Below are positions 12,401 through 27,400 of a stretch of DNA of 64,000 nucleotides, piece by piece. The DNA lies in NCBI GenBank assembly GCA_035610835.1, contig CM069452.1:28384143-28448142 (forward strand). The letters are read 5' to 3'. The first letter of the stretch is position 1. Each line of letters starts with the position of its first letter. The DNA comes from Ophiura sarsii. Its lineage: Eukaryota > Echinodermata > Ophiuroidea > Amphilepidida > Ophiuridae. The notes under the pieces were generated by a model. It did no database searches. It was not told the origin of the DNA and saw only the letters and a list, made by a program, of their open reading frames with translations. Position numbers and translations under genes: made by a program.

Positions 12401-15400
12401 AAAATTGATTTTTTTTTTAAGATTTTTTTTTAGATTTCTTAATTGTCATGTGCTTCTTTCAATTTTTTATTAATTTTTTTACTTTGAAAAAAAAGAAGAA
12501 AAAAGAAAAACGACCCTAGATTTCCGAAAATTCGGGTCGGTCGGAAAGGGCAAGTCAACTCTTTTTTTTTTTTTGCCTTATCATAAGATTTTTTTGTGTT
12601 GTGTTGCCCATAACGACCAACTCTAAAATTGTTTAAATTGTACCCAAATGGTCAAAATATTACTTTTTTCTGCTTGAAATGACTATGTTTGCTTGAATAA
12701 ATATGATTTTAAACTATTATCACACTAGAAATATACGTAAAATTAACATTTACCCATTTTGTCATGACATGGAACCATGACAGTCCGCGGTCTGTTAGTA
12801 ATATTTTTCAGCAAAAAATAAATTAACTTATTTTCCCCAAAAAATGTTGGCACTTTTGGGGTCAGGGAATACTGTAAAAGTGGCATTTTCTGCGCTTCAT
12901 TTATTTTTGCGCTAAAATCAGCAAGCGCGAAAATAATACCACAAGGGACCTCAAAATCAGAAGAATAAAAACAAGCGAAATTGTTCAAAATGTGCGAAGC
13001 GCGAACATTTACACCAGCAAAATGTTCCACTTGTACAGTACCTACCTCCAATTGTCACATTTGCCATACTAGTCCTGCTGGCTCCGTTGCTATCCTCATA
13101 GTTATGCACGCAATAGTATATTCCGGCATTGTCGTTGGTGGCTTCCATGATCCTCAATGTATTGTTGGCTTCGATCTCGATATTGGAGTCATCACTTGTG
13201 ACAGGCAGATCCTTGTCCCCCTTACGCCATATGACGGACGATGATGCTGATTGACCTCCGGTTATCTTGCAAGTCAGGGTGAGGTCTTCGCCTAATTTGA
13301 TCAAGGTGTCGCCTTCGATCTCAGGTACTGAAATGTTTTCAAATAAAATTAGGAATAATTTGGTTTATTCAACGGATATACAACAGAAATAACGGCACTT
13401 TTTTGTTAAAGAGACGTTGCAAAAACTTCAGGTATGTATTTAAGCCAAAATTAATATCAGGCCAAGAAAGATCATTAAGCCTAATTTTAGCTTTAATTCT
13501 AAAAAAAAATTACAAATAGATTCATTCCATTTTTTATTATGTCGCATTAACTTCAGTAAATCCCTCTTTTTTAGCCTATCCACAGGATGGCAATAATTCA
13601 CTTGTGGCATTTGAAAAGAAAAAGGAATGACAAAAGAGGGTTTCCACCCAAATTGTTTTCAAATTACCTCAAACGACCGATTTCAATATATCTAAGCTAA
13701 ATTAATTATCTATTTTACATTGTTGTTTTGATTTTGATTGGACAACAACAACAACAAAAGTTTGTCCAAGAAATATTTTGCAAAAAAGCTAAGTGCTGTG
13801 CAATTTTTTAAAAATATATATATTTAGAGCATTATAAGCTATGAGGTATGCAATTTTGTTTGTTTTTTAAACCGGCCATGTTTGATTTGAGCTTTTTATA
13901 GAGGACTGACTATCTGCACTGAAGATAGCACAGCTCGAGGAAAAAGACCATACGCTTGTCGGTGACAAGCTTTGCGAGGATTTTGCTGGTGGTTTCCAAA
14001 TGTATGCATATCATTTTCATGTTGATTCAAGCGAATACAGAGACCAAAACAAATGGAAGAAAAAACATATAATAAAAAAATAGGCAGTTCTGCCCACCCT
14101 GTTCACAGGCCTTTCCCCTTCATGCCTCCTCCCCAAATAAAATTGACGACCCTAGTTTAATACGCTACTGATATGTTGGCATCCAAAACCACACCCACTA
14201 TTTAAAAATCTTTTTCAATCATCATGATCACTTCACCTTCCATTACTTTCCCGGTGTTCTCTCTTCGTATTCAGAGGGGCAACACATGATCATTACATTT
14301 CAAGGACACTTTCTATATAATATAGTCCCCCTATTTGCGCAAAAACGAGGACACTTCTGGTTCAAAATACGCCTTTTTTCATATTCTTGGGACAATTTGA
14401 TATGACACAATACTCAATCTATTTTATTTTCTTCTTCGCGGACATAGCCTCTCCCAAAAAACACCCCTAATTTGTTGAAATTGCGAACATAGCTTCCAAA
14501 ATGACCCCATATTTTTGGAAATCGTGGACATGGCTTCAAAAAACACCCCTAATTTGGGGAAATCGCATGTCCGCAGACATGGTACAGAAAACCCCCCTTT
14601 TCCGCAATTTTTGGAACGATCATGCGTACCCAAAGGCCCAAGTCAATGTTGACTGAAACCACCGGGATTACTTTGGGGTACGCACACATAGCACATAGGA
14701 ACTTACCTTGGCAACCTGCTTGACAGAAATGTTAATGAATAAAATGTTAAAATTATTATCAAGATAACGGATGGTACCATGCAATGCAGTACTACCATGT
14801 GCTACATAATTGCAGAAATAAAATCTTATTTTAATCAGTAACAAATATGAATCAACTGATTTTGTCAAGTTTTATAAAACAAATCACGAAATACAACTAA
14901 AGTTATAAGGCAGATTTACTTTCCTATTTTCAAAATTAGCAGTTTTTTTATATCTCTCCGCGTGCAAAAGTAATCCAAGCATACACACGCTATTTTGGTA
15001 TTCACTTGTCACGCATACGTTTCACAGTGCATCAGGTTGCGTCATGTGAGCTTTGCGTGCCCATGCTCTTCTGTATTAAAGCCATGTTGTATGCAGGTTC
15101 GCCAATTTCCCTCCAAATCCAAAATTGACCGGGAACCAGATTCCTGCGAGTTCCCATTATTTCTAGCCATGGGCCCTACTACCCGATCCCCTTTCGTTAC
15201 CTTTTGTATCAAATACATCTAATTTTCCATCAAATTGTCCCAGTGAACCCTCCTGGTGAACACACGAGTACGTGCCCGCATCGGCCTCCTCAGCATTTAT
15301 GATGGTCAACATGCTGACCGTTTTCATAACCGCTTCATCGTTGGTGGACATCACTGTAAATTGGCCGGATTCATTTGCTATCTCTCCGCCGTTTGTATTT

Positions 15401-18400
15401 TGCCATACTAATGTAGGGGGTGGATTAGATCTTGATTGAGCAGTGCATGTGAACTTGTAGTCCTGCCCTGTGGGGCCTGTATGGCTGGCAGGCTCAACAT
15501 AAAGTTCTGTTGAAAGAATTATAAAAAAGCAGTGAAATATGTTAGCATTTGATAGTATCATTTCAATGTAATGTTACTAAACATTTGTCATATATTTATG
15601 TGAATTACATGTACATTCAATATCCCACACATGCAATTTTTGGCAAAGGCATCACAAAGATTTTAGGCGTGTATTTTCAAAATCAATGGCTGTCACAGAG
15701 AAAGACATTTATTTAACTCTTTCTTTTTTTAATTAATTGATTTTTTAAATTGCTTCATTATAATATTACATCCACATATTTTAGAGCCAATCCACAAAAT
15801 CACAATACCATTAATAAATTCCCATGACCGACTGACTGACTGACTTTAGAAAGCGTGCAACATTTTGAATTGAATATAGAATGGTGTGGTTTGCCATTTT
15901 GTGGATTGGCTCTAACAATAGAGGGCTCTACTAAAATGTATGTACAATTATATAGATATCAATATCAACGATTTCACATTTTCTTCTGTGTGTGGATTAT
16001 TTAGTGTAATTTAGCACAATTTACAAATTCTGACTATTTGCACCTGAGATTTTTGGGATGCCCATTCCCAAAAGTGCCTGTTCTTTTTGACCCACCAAAT
16101 GGCCTTTTGACATCTCCACGCTCCAATAAATCATAACAAATGGAGATCAAGTCTATAGACCATGTCACCTCTTGTTGATCAACAATGTTAAGTGCCCAGT
16201 TCCATTCCATGCATGGAAACATACATTGACTGTGTTGCATTGGCTGCTGTTGTTATAGATGACTGGTTCGGTTTAGTGTATGGTTTCTTCAAATGCACAC
16301 ACATACATGTACCAGCAGGCAAGCTTTTGTGTTGCATCAAAGCTTTTGTTTGTTTGTTTGCTGTGACGTTTATAGCTAGTGACATCGTCTTATGTAGTGA
16401 TTTAGAGCAGTCACGGATCAGGAAAGCAAAAATAACTAGAGCCTGGATTGAATATATCCTTACTGGTTCATTAAAGTTGGTTACTATACATACTTTGATT
16501 AGTGATTGAGGGGTGTGGGAGTAACATTTCTTGGTTTCTTTGTTTTGTTTCCTCCATAATACTCTGTAAGGGAGTTCTAACAGGAATATCTCTGTAACCT
16601 AGGAATATGTGTGTACAGACACAGACCGGGATGATTCTCTACTCTTTACGTGCTCGGCGATACACGGGGCCAACATTTCTATGTGACTTCCAAACCACGG
16701 TGCGCCTATGTACATGCCTACTTCAGTCTGCACGGTCTGAAGGAGGCATGGGGACGAGGCTGTGTTGGTGTATCGTATTGAACTCACACTCAAACGATCC
16801 ACCAACAGAACTATGGTGCGCAGCAGTGTTACGACACTCTAACCGACTGCGACACCTCGCCCATGTTTTCACAAAAGGTTATATGGTGCGAGAATCCATG
16901 GATTCCTGTTCAATACAAATGAAGTACAAATTGGTTTTGGATTCTCATGAGGTGGGGCTAAATTCCACCTTATGTGCGGTGGCTATAATATAAAACCAGC
17001 ATCGAAATTTGTATTTAGGGAGACCAAAAGCTAGGCCAAGCGAAACATGGGTGGGGCTAGATAATTGTAAAGCGAGCACAAATTTGGTCGAATATAATCC
17101 TACAGAGATGTTCAATGTTTAGGGGAATTTGGTTTCCCTGCTGTGCTTTGCTATTTACAAAATTCACATTATGTACATAGGCCAATATACGTGTAGTCTC
17201 CTGATGTTCATCAAGATTTGCATTGAACTATTAAAGATCCTCCATGTGTAAGTTGCATAAGCTTATAATACATTCCATGCCATTACCTAAACATCCAGGT
17301 TAGAATTTGTTTTTCATTATAATACAAATTTGTTCTATAGTATAATGCTACAAAAGTATAGTTTCCTGCATGTCTTTTTAGCTAAGCTCCAAGTCACGCT
17401 TGCTTCGTTTCAATTAAAATACACAATTAACATCACAGCAGACTGCAATGACAGACAGAGCATAAAATATCTGTTGCAAAAAATATATTTACGGAATAAT
17501 TTCTAAAATGTAAGGTTTAAAAGTAAGATTCGACCGTGCGATGTTTCTATTTTCGTCATGCAAATAAAATATCTTCACAATTTGTAAAGGGAAAAACAGA
17601 AAGAGAATGCCATAATGAAAATATAATGTCACAAACATTATAATATATGCTTTTACAATGTTCGCAGTGGTGTATAAATGTCGCGTCACAGCCTTCGCAT
17701 TTTTTTGATGCACAGATATTCTTCCATGCACATGGTGCATCCTATGAACAGTACATTAGGATGTACATGTTACCAATGTCTTGATGTTACACGGGCGTAG
17801 CATGTACATATTATCAGATAAGAGAGAGGACTCATACGCTGTGGTACATGTACATGTAAATTGTAAATGTACATGGTCCCTACTATTTCTATCTGTCTAT
17901 CATACAATTACAACACATTTACTGTACAGGCATGATTCTTTTGTACCATACAAAAAAAACAGGTTTTTGCAAATTTTTATGGCTGCCAAAGATTCTCAAA
18001 AATGTAATACTCACTAATTTCCTTAACTTTAATAACAACAAAATATATTGTCATATGCCTATACTGGTATCAAGTACCAATTTTTGCAGGACTATGTAGT
18101 CAGACAGGAAAGGAAGGTCCGGGTCGCGATTTTTTTTTACTAATCAACATTTGTAAAATCAGTTGACTTTTTTAATTTTAAAAAAAAAAAAAATCATTTT
18201 ATTCAGTGAATTTTGCTTTATTCCGTATTAAAACGGAATAAATAAATTTTACAAATGTTGATTGGTGAAAAAAAAATTGCGTCCGGGTCATCAATTTCTT
18301 GAGTTGTTTATTTTGTGACAAATATAAAATTAACAATTGCAAGATTCTAAAATAAACCCTAGTAACAATGACATACGCCTACTGTGGTCAATTGTACACA

Positions 18401-21400
18401 AATTTAATGGAGAAAGGTATATCATAGTGCGTGATTTTTAAGAACGACGCATACATACTACCGATGTACATTGTACAGGCTGTATCAAAATGATTTGTAC
18501 TCTGATATGTTTCATTTTCAAAAAAGCATTAAAAATATAAAATCTCTGATAAATACAATATTTTTGATTTTAATAAATAGGGAATTATATCAACTTATTG
18601 ATCTGATAATCTGAAGATAATTGGCTGTTGTTTCTGACCGCTATTGTCATTCAAATGAAGATCGACGTAATCATGGTTTTACTCGCAGCAACGCAAATTT
18701 AATAGGTTCACTGCACAAACTCTTTATAAGTAGTGAATATATAAGTGCAGTCAGGAGGAACTTTGAATTGTGCGCTTCAGATCTAACGTTTCGATGAAAA
18801 TGATAAAAACACCAATATTCCTTTAAAAGCTTGTAAATTCTGAAAAAAATGTTCGATTGTCGTAAATCAAAATTCTTAGAAAAGATGAAACTTCAATAAT
18901 TTTGCATATCGAAGCAAAATGGTCTAAATGGTTCGTAATATATCAAAAAAAAATCTGAAAAACTGATCAGACCACGGTACAAATCTTTTTGATACAGCCT
19001 GTAGGTGTGCAGGCCTGCAGGGTATAACAGAATTATGCACATTTAATTGTTTGTGCTTTGCAGATTTTCAACTGTTTTGCATGTTTTTTAATTATTTGTG
19101 ATTTGTAATTTCATCACATCTATACGCAAAAAGAAACTATATTTTCGCAGTAGATGGTTCGAGCGCAAACATATCCATGTTTACAGTATATTATTTCAAT
19201 GCTGGTCCAAGTTGTGTGTCTGAACTGTTGAAACCTTATATTCCCACGGCTAACCTTCGCTCTGGCTCCTGTGAGTTTCTTGTTGTTCCAAAAAGAAAAA
19301 TGAAGACTTTAGGTGATAGAGCTTTTTCCATCACCTGGCCCTAAATTATGGAACACTCTCCTAAGGGACTTTCGCCAGGCAGGTTCAGTTCAGGAGTTCA
19401 AGTCGCGACTTAAGGCCTACTTATTTAACTTGGAAATCTAAATGTTGTGTATTTGTTCATGAGCTTTCATTTCATAATACATTTTAATGCCATACGCTGT
19501 TATTTCATATCTCATGTTTTTTGTTTAAAATATGCATTTGACTCTGTGTATGTATATTTTTGTATATTTAAGATCATTGTTGTATTTTTGCTTTAATCTT
19601 TTATTCATTTGTTGTACAGCGCTTTGAGTTTAGATCTCACTAAAGTAAAGCGCTCTATAAATGTGTGTTGTTATTATTATTATTCAGTAGCTTTGAGTAA
19701 ACTCCAAAACAGGACCCATTAAAAGGGGGATGAGCCCTGATGACCCAATTTCCACCCATTCTATTCTACAGTGCATCATACATGTATACTGTCAGTGTCA
19801 TCAAAATATTTCAGTTACAATTGGCTCCAGTGGTTTTATGATAGAACCAAAAATCCACTTTAGGGGTAGGCACATGTCAGACTTGCTAGCCCAGTAGCCA
19901 CAGTACATGTATGGTAGTATAATCTGTCAACTTATTAGAATGTAGATTAAATTCTACAGAACAATACAATGCACCATAAACAATATGAATGCATGCACCT
20001 TGGCCTTTTTAAGGTCATACTTAGTGCATTGTTGTTTTTGACAGGCAATGGTATGAAATCAGAAAGGTCCCATGATACTATTAAAACTTATGCATTATTA
20101 TGAACATGGATGTATTCATGCAAATAAAACAGACATGCATGCAAGCATTGACCCTGCTGATCCTGTCTATGATGCAAGTGCCCTGGTTCCATGTAGGGCT
20201 GTCATCGACATGGACGATGTCGATATTATGTCGATATTGGACATTATCCCGAAAAGTCGATATCAACTTTGGGATGTCGATATAATTGACATTAAATCGT
20301 CCGTTATGATTTGAGAAAAAAATAATCGGCACGGTGATTTTTATAAATGACAATCAGTAAGAGTTGTAGCCTAGCCTCGTTATTTGTGTTGTACTTAAGT
20401 TATATTGACCGCAAGTTTGAAATTGTTTCAAAATGATTTTGTAATAAAAGAATGATGAAAATCGGCAAATTAATGATCGTGGCGTATACTAAAGGATTTT
20501 TAACTTGTGTAAATTGTCACATTGACTTAGCGATATTCTCGATCTGCGGTAACATTCTATACTATCGCGGCCATTAATTTGCGGGGACAATCGGCTTGGT
20601 ATTTGGATCATAATGTCGACATCATGTCGATATCGATATTCTCAAATAGCAACATGGCGACATGAAAAAAAGATCTCAATTACAGCACTAGTTCCATGTG
20701 GACCTTTTATTTGCCAACAAATACTGTAGATTGATTTTAATATTTGGAACAACTGTGTGCCTTCAGGCTTCACTTTATTGTCTCTAAGGCTAAATTTAAA
20801 AAAAAATCTGTTGTCTCAAAGCTCTTCAGTTTTTCAAAACCTAATGCGGAATGCGGGGTTTTTTTCAGGTTTTTTTTTTTTTTTTAAATATAAAATATTG
20901 AAATCCTTGTAAAACTATAAGTGACTTTTTGTATTTAAAATGATGTGATCAATGAAAATCTGAAAAATCTGTGAAATGTTGGGATTTTTTTTGGATTTTT
21001 TTATTTTATTTATTTTATTTATTTTTAAACAAAAAAATTTAAAAAAACCTTTTTTAAGATTTTTGTTTTTCTATATAATGCGTGCGCATCAATAAACTAA
21101 TGCACGCGGGAGCTTTCAGACAACTGATTTTTTGAATCTAGCCTAATAACTGCTTTAAATTCTTTAAAAGGTGTGATTTTTAGTCTGTATCTTGGTGAAA
21201 AAGTGAATATGAAATGAAAAATGATTTTTGTAACATGTGAAGGAAATGTGTTGAGAAACAGAATTTGAAGTGAAAAATGGAGCTTTGTAAAAGTTGCAAA
21301 CACTGATTTAGTTGGAAGATGCTTTTATTTGAGAGAAAATTGTATATTTTTCTCCAACAGGCATGCATTTTATCTCAAAACAGGTCTCAAATACGGAATA

Positions 21401-24400
21401 AGCAAAAGTCATCTATCAGTTACAGTTTATCGTTTTTTGTGTTTATGTGCAGATTTGTTGGCTTATATATATCTTTTTTTAAATCTTTTTTTATGTATTT
21501 CTTTTTAGGGGGAGGTTTTTTTTGATTGTTTGTTGTTGTTTGTTTGTTTGTTCGTTTGTTTTGGTGTGGTGGTTGTTGTTTGTTTAGTCTTTTTGGTGGG
21601 GGAGAGGGGATCTTATTAGTAATCATGGATGTATTATAATTGTGAATAGATTACCCCCCCCCCCCCCCCCCCCCCCCCCCCCATATATGGTGTATGAATA
21701 AAACATTTTTATTTTATGTTAACACAACATAATGATTTTAAATAATTCCCATTACATGTTCAAATGTTACACACAAATGAGGGTTTGAATGTGGGTGTTT
21801 ATTAAAAGGATGCATGTGAGCCTACAACCCATCTGCCAGTTGATAGGCCATAAACCAGTTCATATTGATAATCCATTTAGCTGTTCCACAGTTTGATCAT
21901 TGACATTTTGCTATTTATAGGATAATTCCCATACCCATTTTTACCCATTCACAATGATTAATATTCATAGTTTTATAACACAGTCATGGATGAAAGTACG
22001 ATCTTTATCAATTGAAATGTTGTAAAAATACTGATACTTGTTTTTTATGCTCACTGACTGCTTTGAATACAGAGGATTTCCTGAAAAGTTGCTACCTGGA
22101 AGAGCCCATTTACATATTCAGCTATTATTAGGCAAAAATTGTTTATTGTGTGACAGACCATGGTTCATGAAAAAACAAAATTGGTAAGTGTCAAGAAAAG
22201 GGGGAAAAGTTCTCTTGTGCCATAGTCCAATTGTTAACATTCTTTCTAATTTAATCCTCATTTTATTAATTATACACAGGGATTTCACTGGGTAGTAAAA
22301 AGCTTTAACCCTTACTCTCCCCCCTCCCCCCCCCCCCCCCCCACCCCCACACTTTTTTAGATTTTTTTTTCACCATGAAAAATTGACCAAAATATCCCCC
22401 CCCCCCCCGATCCCTATGGGATTTGAACCACGGACCTCCAGCACGAGCAGCTTGCAATTCCCCACTACACCACAGGTGTCAAGAATACTTTGTGCAGTAC
22501 AATGTATACTGCACCAAGTATATGGGCTGGGTCCATCTTTTCTCCACTTCGGGTGGTACCAACTTGCGCAGTCGTGGTATTTTGTGGTATGGTAGGGTTA
22601 TGGGCTAAAAACCAAAATGTGTGTTAGAGTGCTCGGTGTTTTTAGGCAGTAAAACAATGTAATTTCCAACATTTTTTACTCTCGAGTAAAACTTTAAAGG
22701 GTGAAAATCATAAGTGACGGGTATTTCACCCTTTGTATAGGGTGAGTGAATACACTGATACAAGCCAAAAAAATACTGCAAGTCACGACTTGCGAATCCC
22801 CCTAGCTGGGAGATCAACTAAATGAGGTCAACGGTCATATATGGGTCATGTTCCCCCCCCCCGGTGTTCATGTTTCTTTTCTCCAAGTTTGAGGTCAATC
22901 GGTCATATTTAACGATTTGACCTCTGGATGACCTTTGACCTCAGATGACCTCGGATGACCTCTATCTATCTATCTATCTATATCATATACTCTGCAAAGT
23001 TGCAAAATGCAATATCTAACAGAGGAATATACATAATGGCGACAATTGAAAATAGACAATAGAATACATCATAATCTTAATCTACAACTACAACTACACA
23101 TGTTATGAGCAATATATTATAATTTTTGAATACAGTGCTTGAAAATTTCCAGAGATTTGGCATTGTACATTGAGGGTGTCAGTGAATTCCAGCCCTTAAT
23201 TGTGCGGGGATAGAAACTGAACTTATACGAGTCGGTGTGAGTTGGAACGATACTAAATCTCTGTGGATGGAATTGCCTGGTTTGAACAGCCTGTCTACAC
23301 AGGTAGTGCGGGATAGGAATGGCAATTTGTTCATTTAGACTTTTATATAGGATTGCTAATCTGTTATTTTTTCGTCTTTGCTCTAAGGAGGGCTACTGCA
23401 GGTCTTGTAAGATATTTGTTACCATGCCCTCTGTTCTTTTGTGGTTATTTGTTACAAATCGGGCTGCTCTGCGCTGTACTGCTTCTAGACGTGATATGTC
23501 GCATGCATTATGGGGGTCCCATACAGCGCAGGCAAACTCAAGGTGCGGTCTCACAAGTGCGAAGTACATTTGTTGTTTCACGTACTTCGCGCACCTCCAA
23601 AGATTCCTGCGGATAAACCAAAGGGAGTTATTAGCTTTTACAGTGACATTATGAATGTGATGTGACCATTTCAGATTATTGCTGAGTTCGACTCCCAGAT
23701 ATAGATTATTGCTGAGTTCGACTCCCAGATATGGATTATTATTTTGTTACATGTTCCCACGGTGTTCATTGCACAAATTACCCCCTTGTTGACCTTTGAC
23801 CTTGGTTGACCTCTAATGACCTTTGACCTTGGTTGACCTCTAATGACCGTTGACCTCGGATGACCTCTAATTTATTTTAGACATGTTCCCCCGGTGTTCA
23901 TGTTTCTTGTCTCCAAGTTTGACGTCGATCGGGCAACTTTTACGATTTGACCTCTGGATGACCTTTGACCTCAGATGACCTCTAATTTATTTTAGACATG
24001 TTCACCCGGTGTTCATGTTTCTTGTCTCCAAGTTTGACGTCAATCGGGCAACTTTTACGATTTGACCTCTGGATGACCTTTGACCTCAGATGACCTCTAA
24101 TTTATTTTAGACATGTTCACCCGGTGTTCATGTTTCTTGTCTCCAAGTTTGACGACAATCAGGCAACTTTTACGATTTGACCTCTTGATGACCTTTGACC
24201 TCAGATGACCTTGGATGACCTCTAATTTATTTTAGACATGTTCACCCAGTGTTCATGTTTCTTGTCTCCAAGTTTGACGTCGATCGGGCAACTTTTAAGA
24301 TTTGACCTCTGGATGACCTTTGACCTCAGATGACCTCTAATTTATTTTAGACATGTTCACCCGGTGTTCATGTTTCTTGTCTCCAAGTTTGACGTCAATC

Positions 24401-27400
24401 GGGCAACTTTTACGATTTGACCTCTGGATGACCTTTGACCTCAGATGACCTAATTTATTTTAGACATGTTCACCCGGTGTTCATGTTTCTTTTCTCTAAG
24501 TTTGATGTCAATCGGGCAACTTTTACGATTTGACCTCTAGATGACCTTTGACCTCAGATGACCGTTGCAAATTAGACCCCCAAACAAGCAGCTACAGTGT
24601 TTGACCATGGCCTACCTATCACTGAAGGTTTGAAGTCAATCCGTCCATCCTTTCAACAGATACAGCATTCGGGCAACTTTTACGATTTGACCTCTAGATG
24701 ACCTTTGACCTCAGATGACCTTTGCAAATTAGACCCCCAAACAAGCAGCTACAGTGTTTGACCATGGCCTACCTATCACTGAAGGTTTGAAGTCAATCCG
24801 TCCATCCTTTCAACAGATACAGCATTTGGGGGGAAAAGGCTAACCAAAAGGCACCCCCCCCCCCCCCCCCCCCCCCCCCCCCACACCACACACACATACG
24901 CACGCACATTGACATGATGACAAAATCCCCTTCTGGTTTTACAAACCAGGGGGATAAAAAGAAATGATCAATGCGTCACTTTTAATTTTATGATGGCAGC
25001 TGTACTGTTTTACATGTACATTTTTCTTGAATAGCTCACACTTTACGTGTCATTTAAGCTTCATGAATGGACGCATGATTCACAGATGAGTTGCTAAGCT
25101 TTGATTAGTGCTGGGAGCTCCCGTTTAATTTCCTATCCTTTTAAACGAGCAGGATATTTGGGCGTAAAAAATGTGTAAACATTGATCAAATTTGAGGCAC
25201 ACGAAAGAATTCAACAAACCTTTGTCCCACAGCTGCACAACTGCCGAATTTTGTGCCTCCAGTAAAATGCAATTTTAGCAGAATAAATTGTTCATAATCA
25301 AGTTTTCCGACATATTGTTCAATAAAAATATGGCAATATCGTGTTTGCTGCCCCGTAACTAAGGGAGTGTTCAGAAATACTTTGATGGGGGGTTGGCCAA
25401 AACAGGGGGGGGGTCTAAAAAGTTTCAAGTTGAAAAAAGGGGGGAAAAGTTTTGGGTACTCAAGAGGGGGTGGGGGGGGCGTCAAAAAAGTTTGGCTAAC
25501 AGTGGCATCGCCAGAGGGGGGTGATCCCCCCCTCCCAATATTGACGTCGTGTCAGTTGAGATTGGCACTGTCGGTTGATTTGACTATCAGGAATCATGGA
25601 ATTATGATGGTCAAAAGTACACACAATCATTGTGTCCCCAAAATGCAACATTCTTTGTTACAAGCTTGTTTAGAGCCAAAATGAACCTCAATCGTTCCAA
25701 AAGTAGGTGTAAAGTCGAACAATTTTGCACGTTTCGCAAGCATTTCTTGACTCACAAAAGTCGGTTCATTCTCATTTCTCGCGCCCCCCCCCAATATGAA
25801 TAACCTAGCTACGCCACTGTTGGCCAAATCAATAGATTTTAACTTGTTTAAATCCACGTTTCTTTTATGTGTACTTGTAGGCAGGTATACATTGAAAATA
25901 GATACAGTATACAATTGGTTTGATCAGTCTGTGATATTTTTATTATCAATGAACACCAGATAAAACAAATATGAACTCTTTGTAATACGTTATAAAACTA
26001 AAATGTGTATAGGGAAAATTAATCTGAGGGTGTCAAAAAAGTTTTTCACCTTGTAAAAGGGGGTCAATTTTTTAAAACTATTTGTAAAGGGGGGTCAAAA
26101 AAGTTCAGACACCCAAGAATACAAGTTGGCCAACCCCCCCCCCCCCCCCACCAAAGTATTTCTGAACATTCCGTAAAACAACTTTAAAAAAATGAAAATC
26201 CCAAATGACCGCACAATAACGATAACGCAATACGCGATACCGATTTTCCTTTGTAAATCTCTCATCACTAGGAGCACCAATACATACACTGTTGACGGCA
26301 GATGAATGTGGACATGAAGTATACACGTAAGTATATGTGTAGTGAATTTAGTAACTGTTGTTAAGTGGCCTTTCCGTTTATTTAAAACGTGTAATAAGCA
26401 TAACGATGCCACCAAAACCATCATGATTGGTCCATTGTGGTTCCTCTGATATTATGGAATGTGATGACCTCAGATGACCTTTGACCTCATTAACATATGA
26501 AGGTTTCCATGTTGCATCTATGACCGAAGTTTGATATAAAATCGGATGAATTGAGCGTGATACACAAAGATATTGGTCGAGCTATGAGTTTTAAAAAATA
26601 TTGTGCGAGACGCAGTCGAGCACAATATTTTTAAAACTCATAGCGAGACCAATATATTTGTGTATCATGCGAAAAAATCCGTCCGATTTTATCATTATTA
26701 TGCAGTGAGAATCTGACTTGACAACAACAAAAAAATCAAAAAAAATCAAAAAAAATCACCCATAATATTGTAAAAATATCAATAACATTTTTTTGTTCCA
26801 AAGAACAGACAATTAATTTTGTTTCCTAAAAATAAAAAAAATCCTGAAAAAAAAAAATCCTAATTTTTTTTTTCCTAAAAAAAAAAAAATCCTATTTTTT
26901 TATATTTATTTTTTTAAAAATCCCAAAAAAATTCTCAAAAAATTACAATTTTTTAAAAAAAAAAAACCTAAAAAAAAAAAAATCCTAAACATTTTTTTTT
27001 TACAAATTCCAATTTTTGTGTTGTTTAAATTCCAAAAATTTCTCTTTTTTTAATTTTTTTTTTTTTAAATCCCCCAAAAATATTCCTAAAAAAATTATCA
27101 AAATATTTCAACAACAAAAATTAAAAAAATAGTCTACTGCATTTTGTGACTGCATTGTACTCATGCAGGTAACCAAACTGACCAAGTTCACTGACCAAGT
27201 GTGGTGTAATATTGGATGACTTGAGGGCGATACAGTGAAAATTGGTTAAGCCTTGGAAAAAAATTGGACGAGCCGCAGGCGAGTCCGATTTTTTTTCAAG
27301 GCGAAACCAATTTTCACTGTATTGCTCGAAAAAAGGAATCCAATATTTACATTATTATGTTTTGAGAATCTGACTCTAATTAAAGATGGGACATCTATGC

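Larger units (their letters stand above)
10078..13045 (-). other. Intron between Ig2 and Ig3
   Basis: It contains a G run near 10450, MITE copies at 10917 and 12872, and T/A-rich low-complexity DNA at 11770-12600. The word gggtcggtcg / cgaccga recurs near 12045, 12320 and 12535, suggesting another degraded inverted repeat. No coding exon was seen. Confidence 0.6.
22850..24835. repeat. Tandem satellite-like array rich in tgacct half sites
   Basis: From about 23760 to 24550 there are about seven units of 111-125 bp containing gacatgttcacccggtgttc, ctccaagtttgacgtcaatc, gggcaacttttacgatttga and gatgacctttgacctcagat. At 24567-24835 there are two units of 155 bp with acccccaaacaagcagct. A diverged unit at 22850-22960 lies on the other side of the CR1 fragment, so the LINE sits within the array. 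Confidence 0.85.

Noticed and set aside
22928..24725. CRISPR-like regularly spaced repeats
   Set aside because: The units are contiguous satellite monomers with no unique spacers, in eukaryotic DNA.
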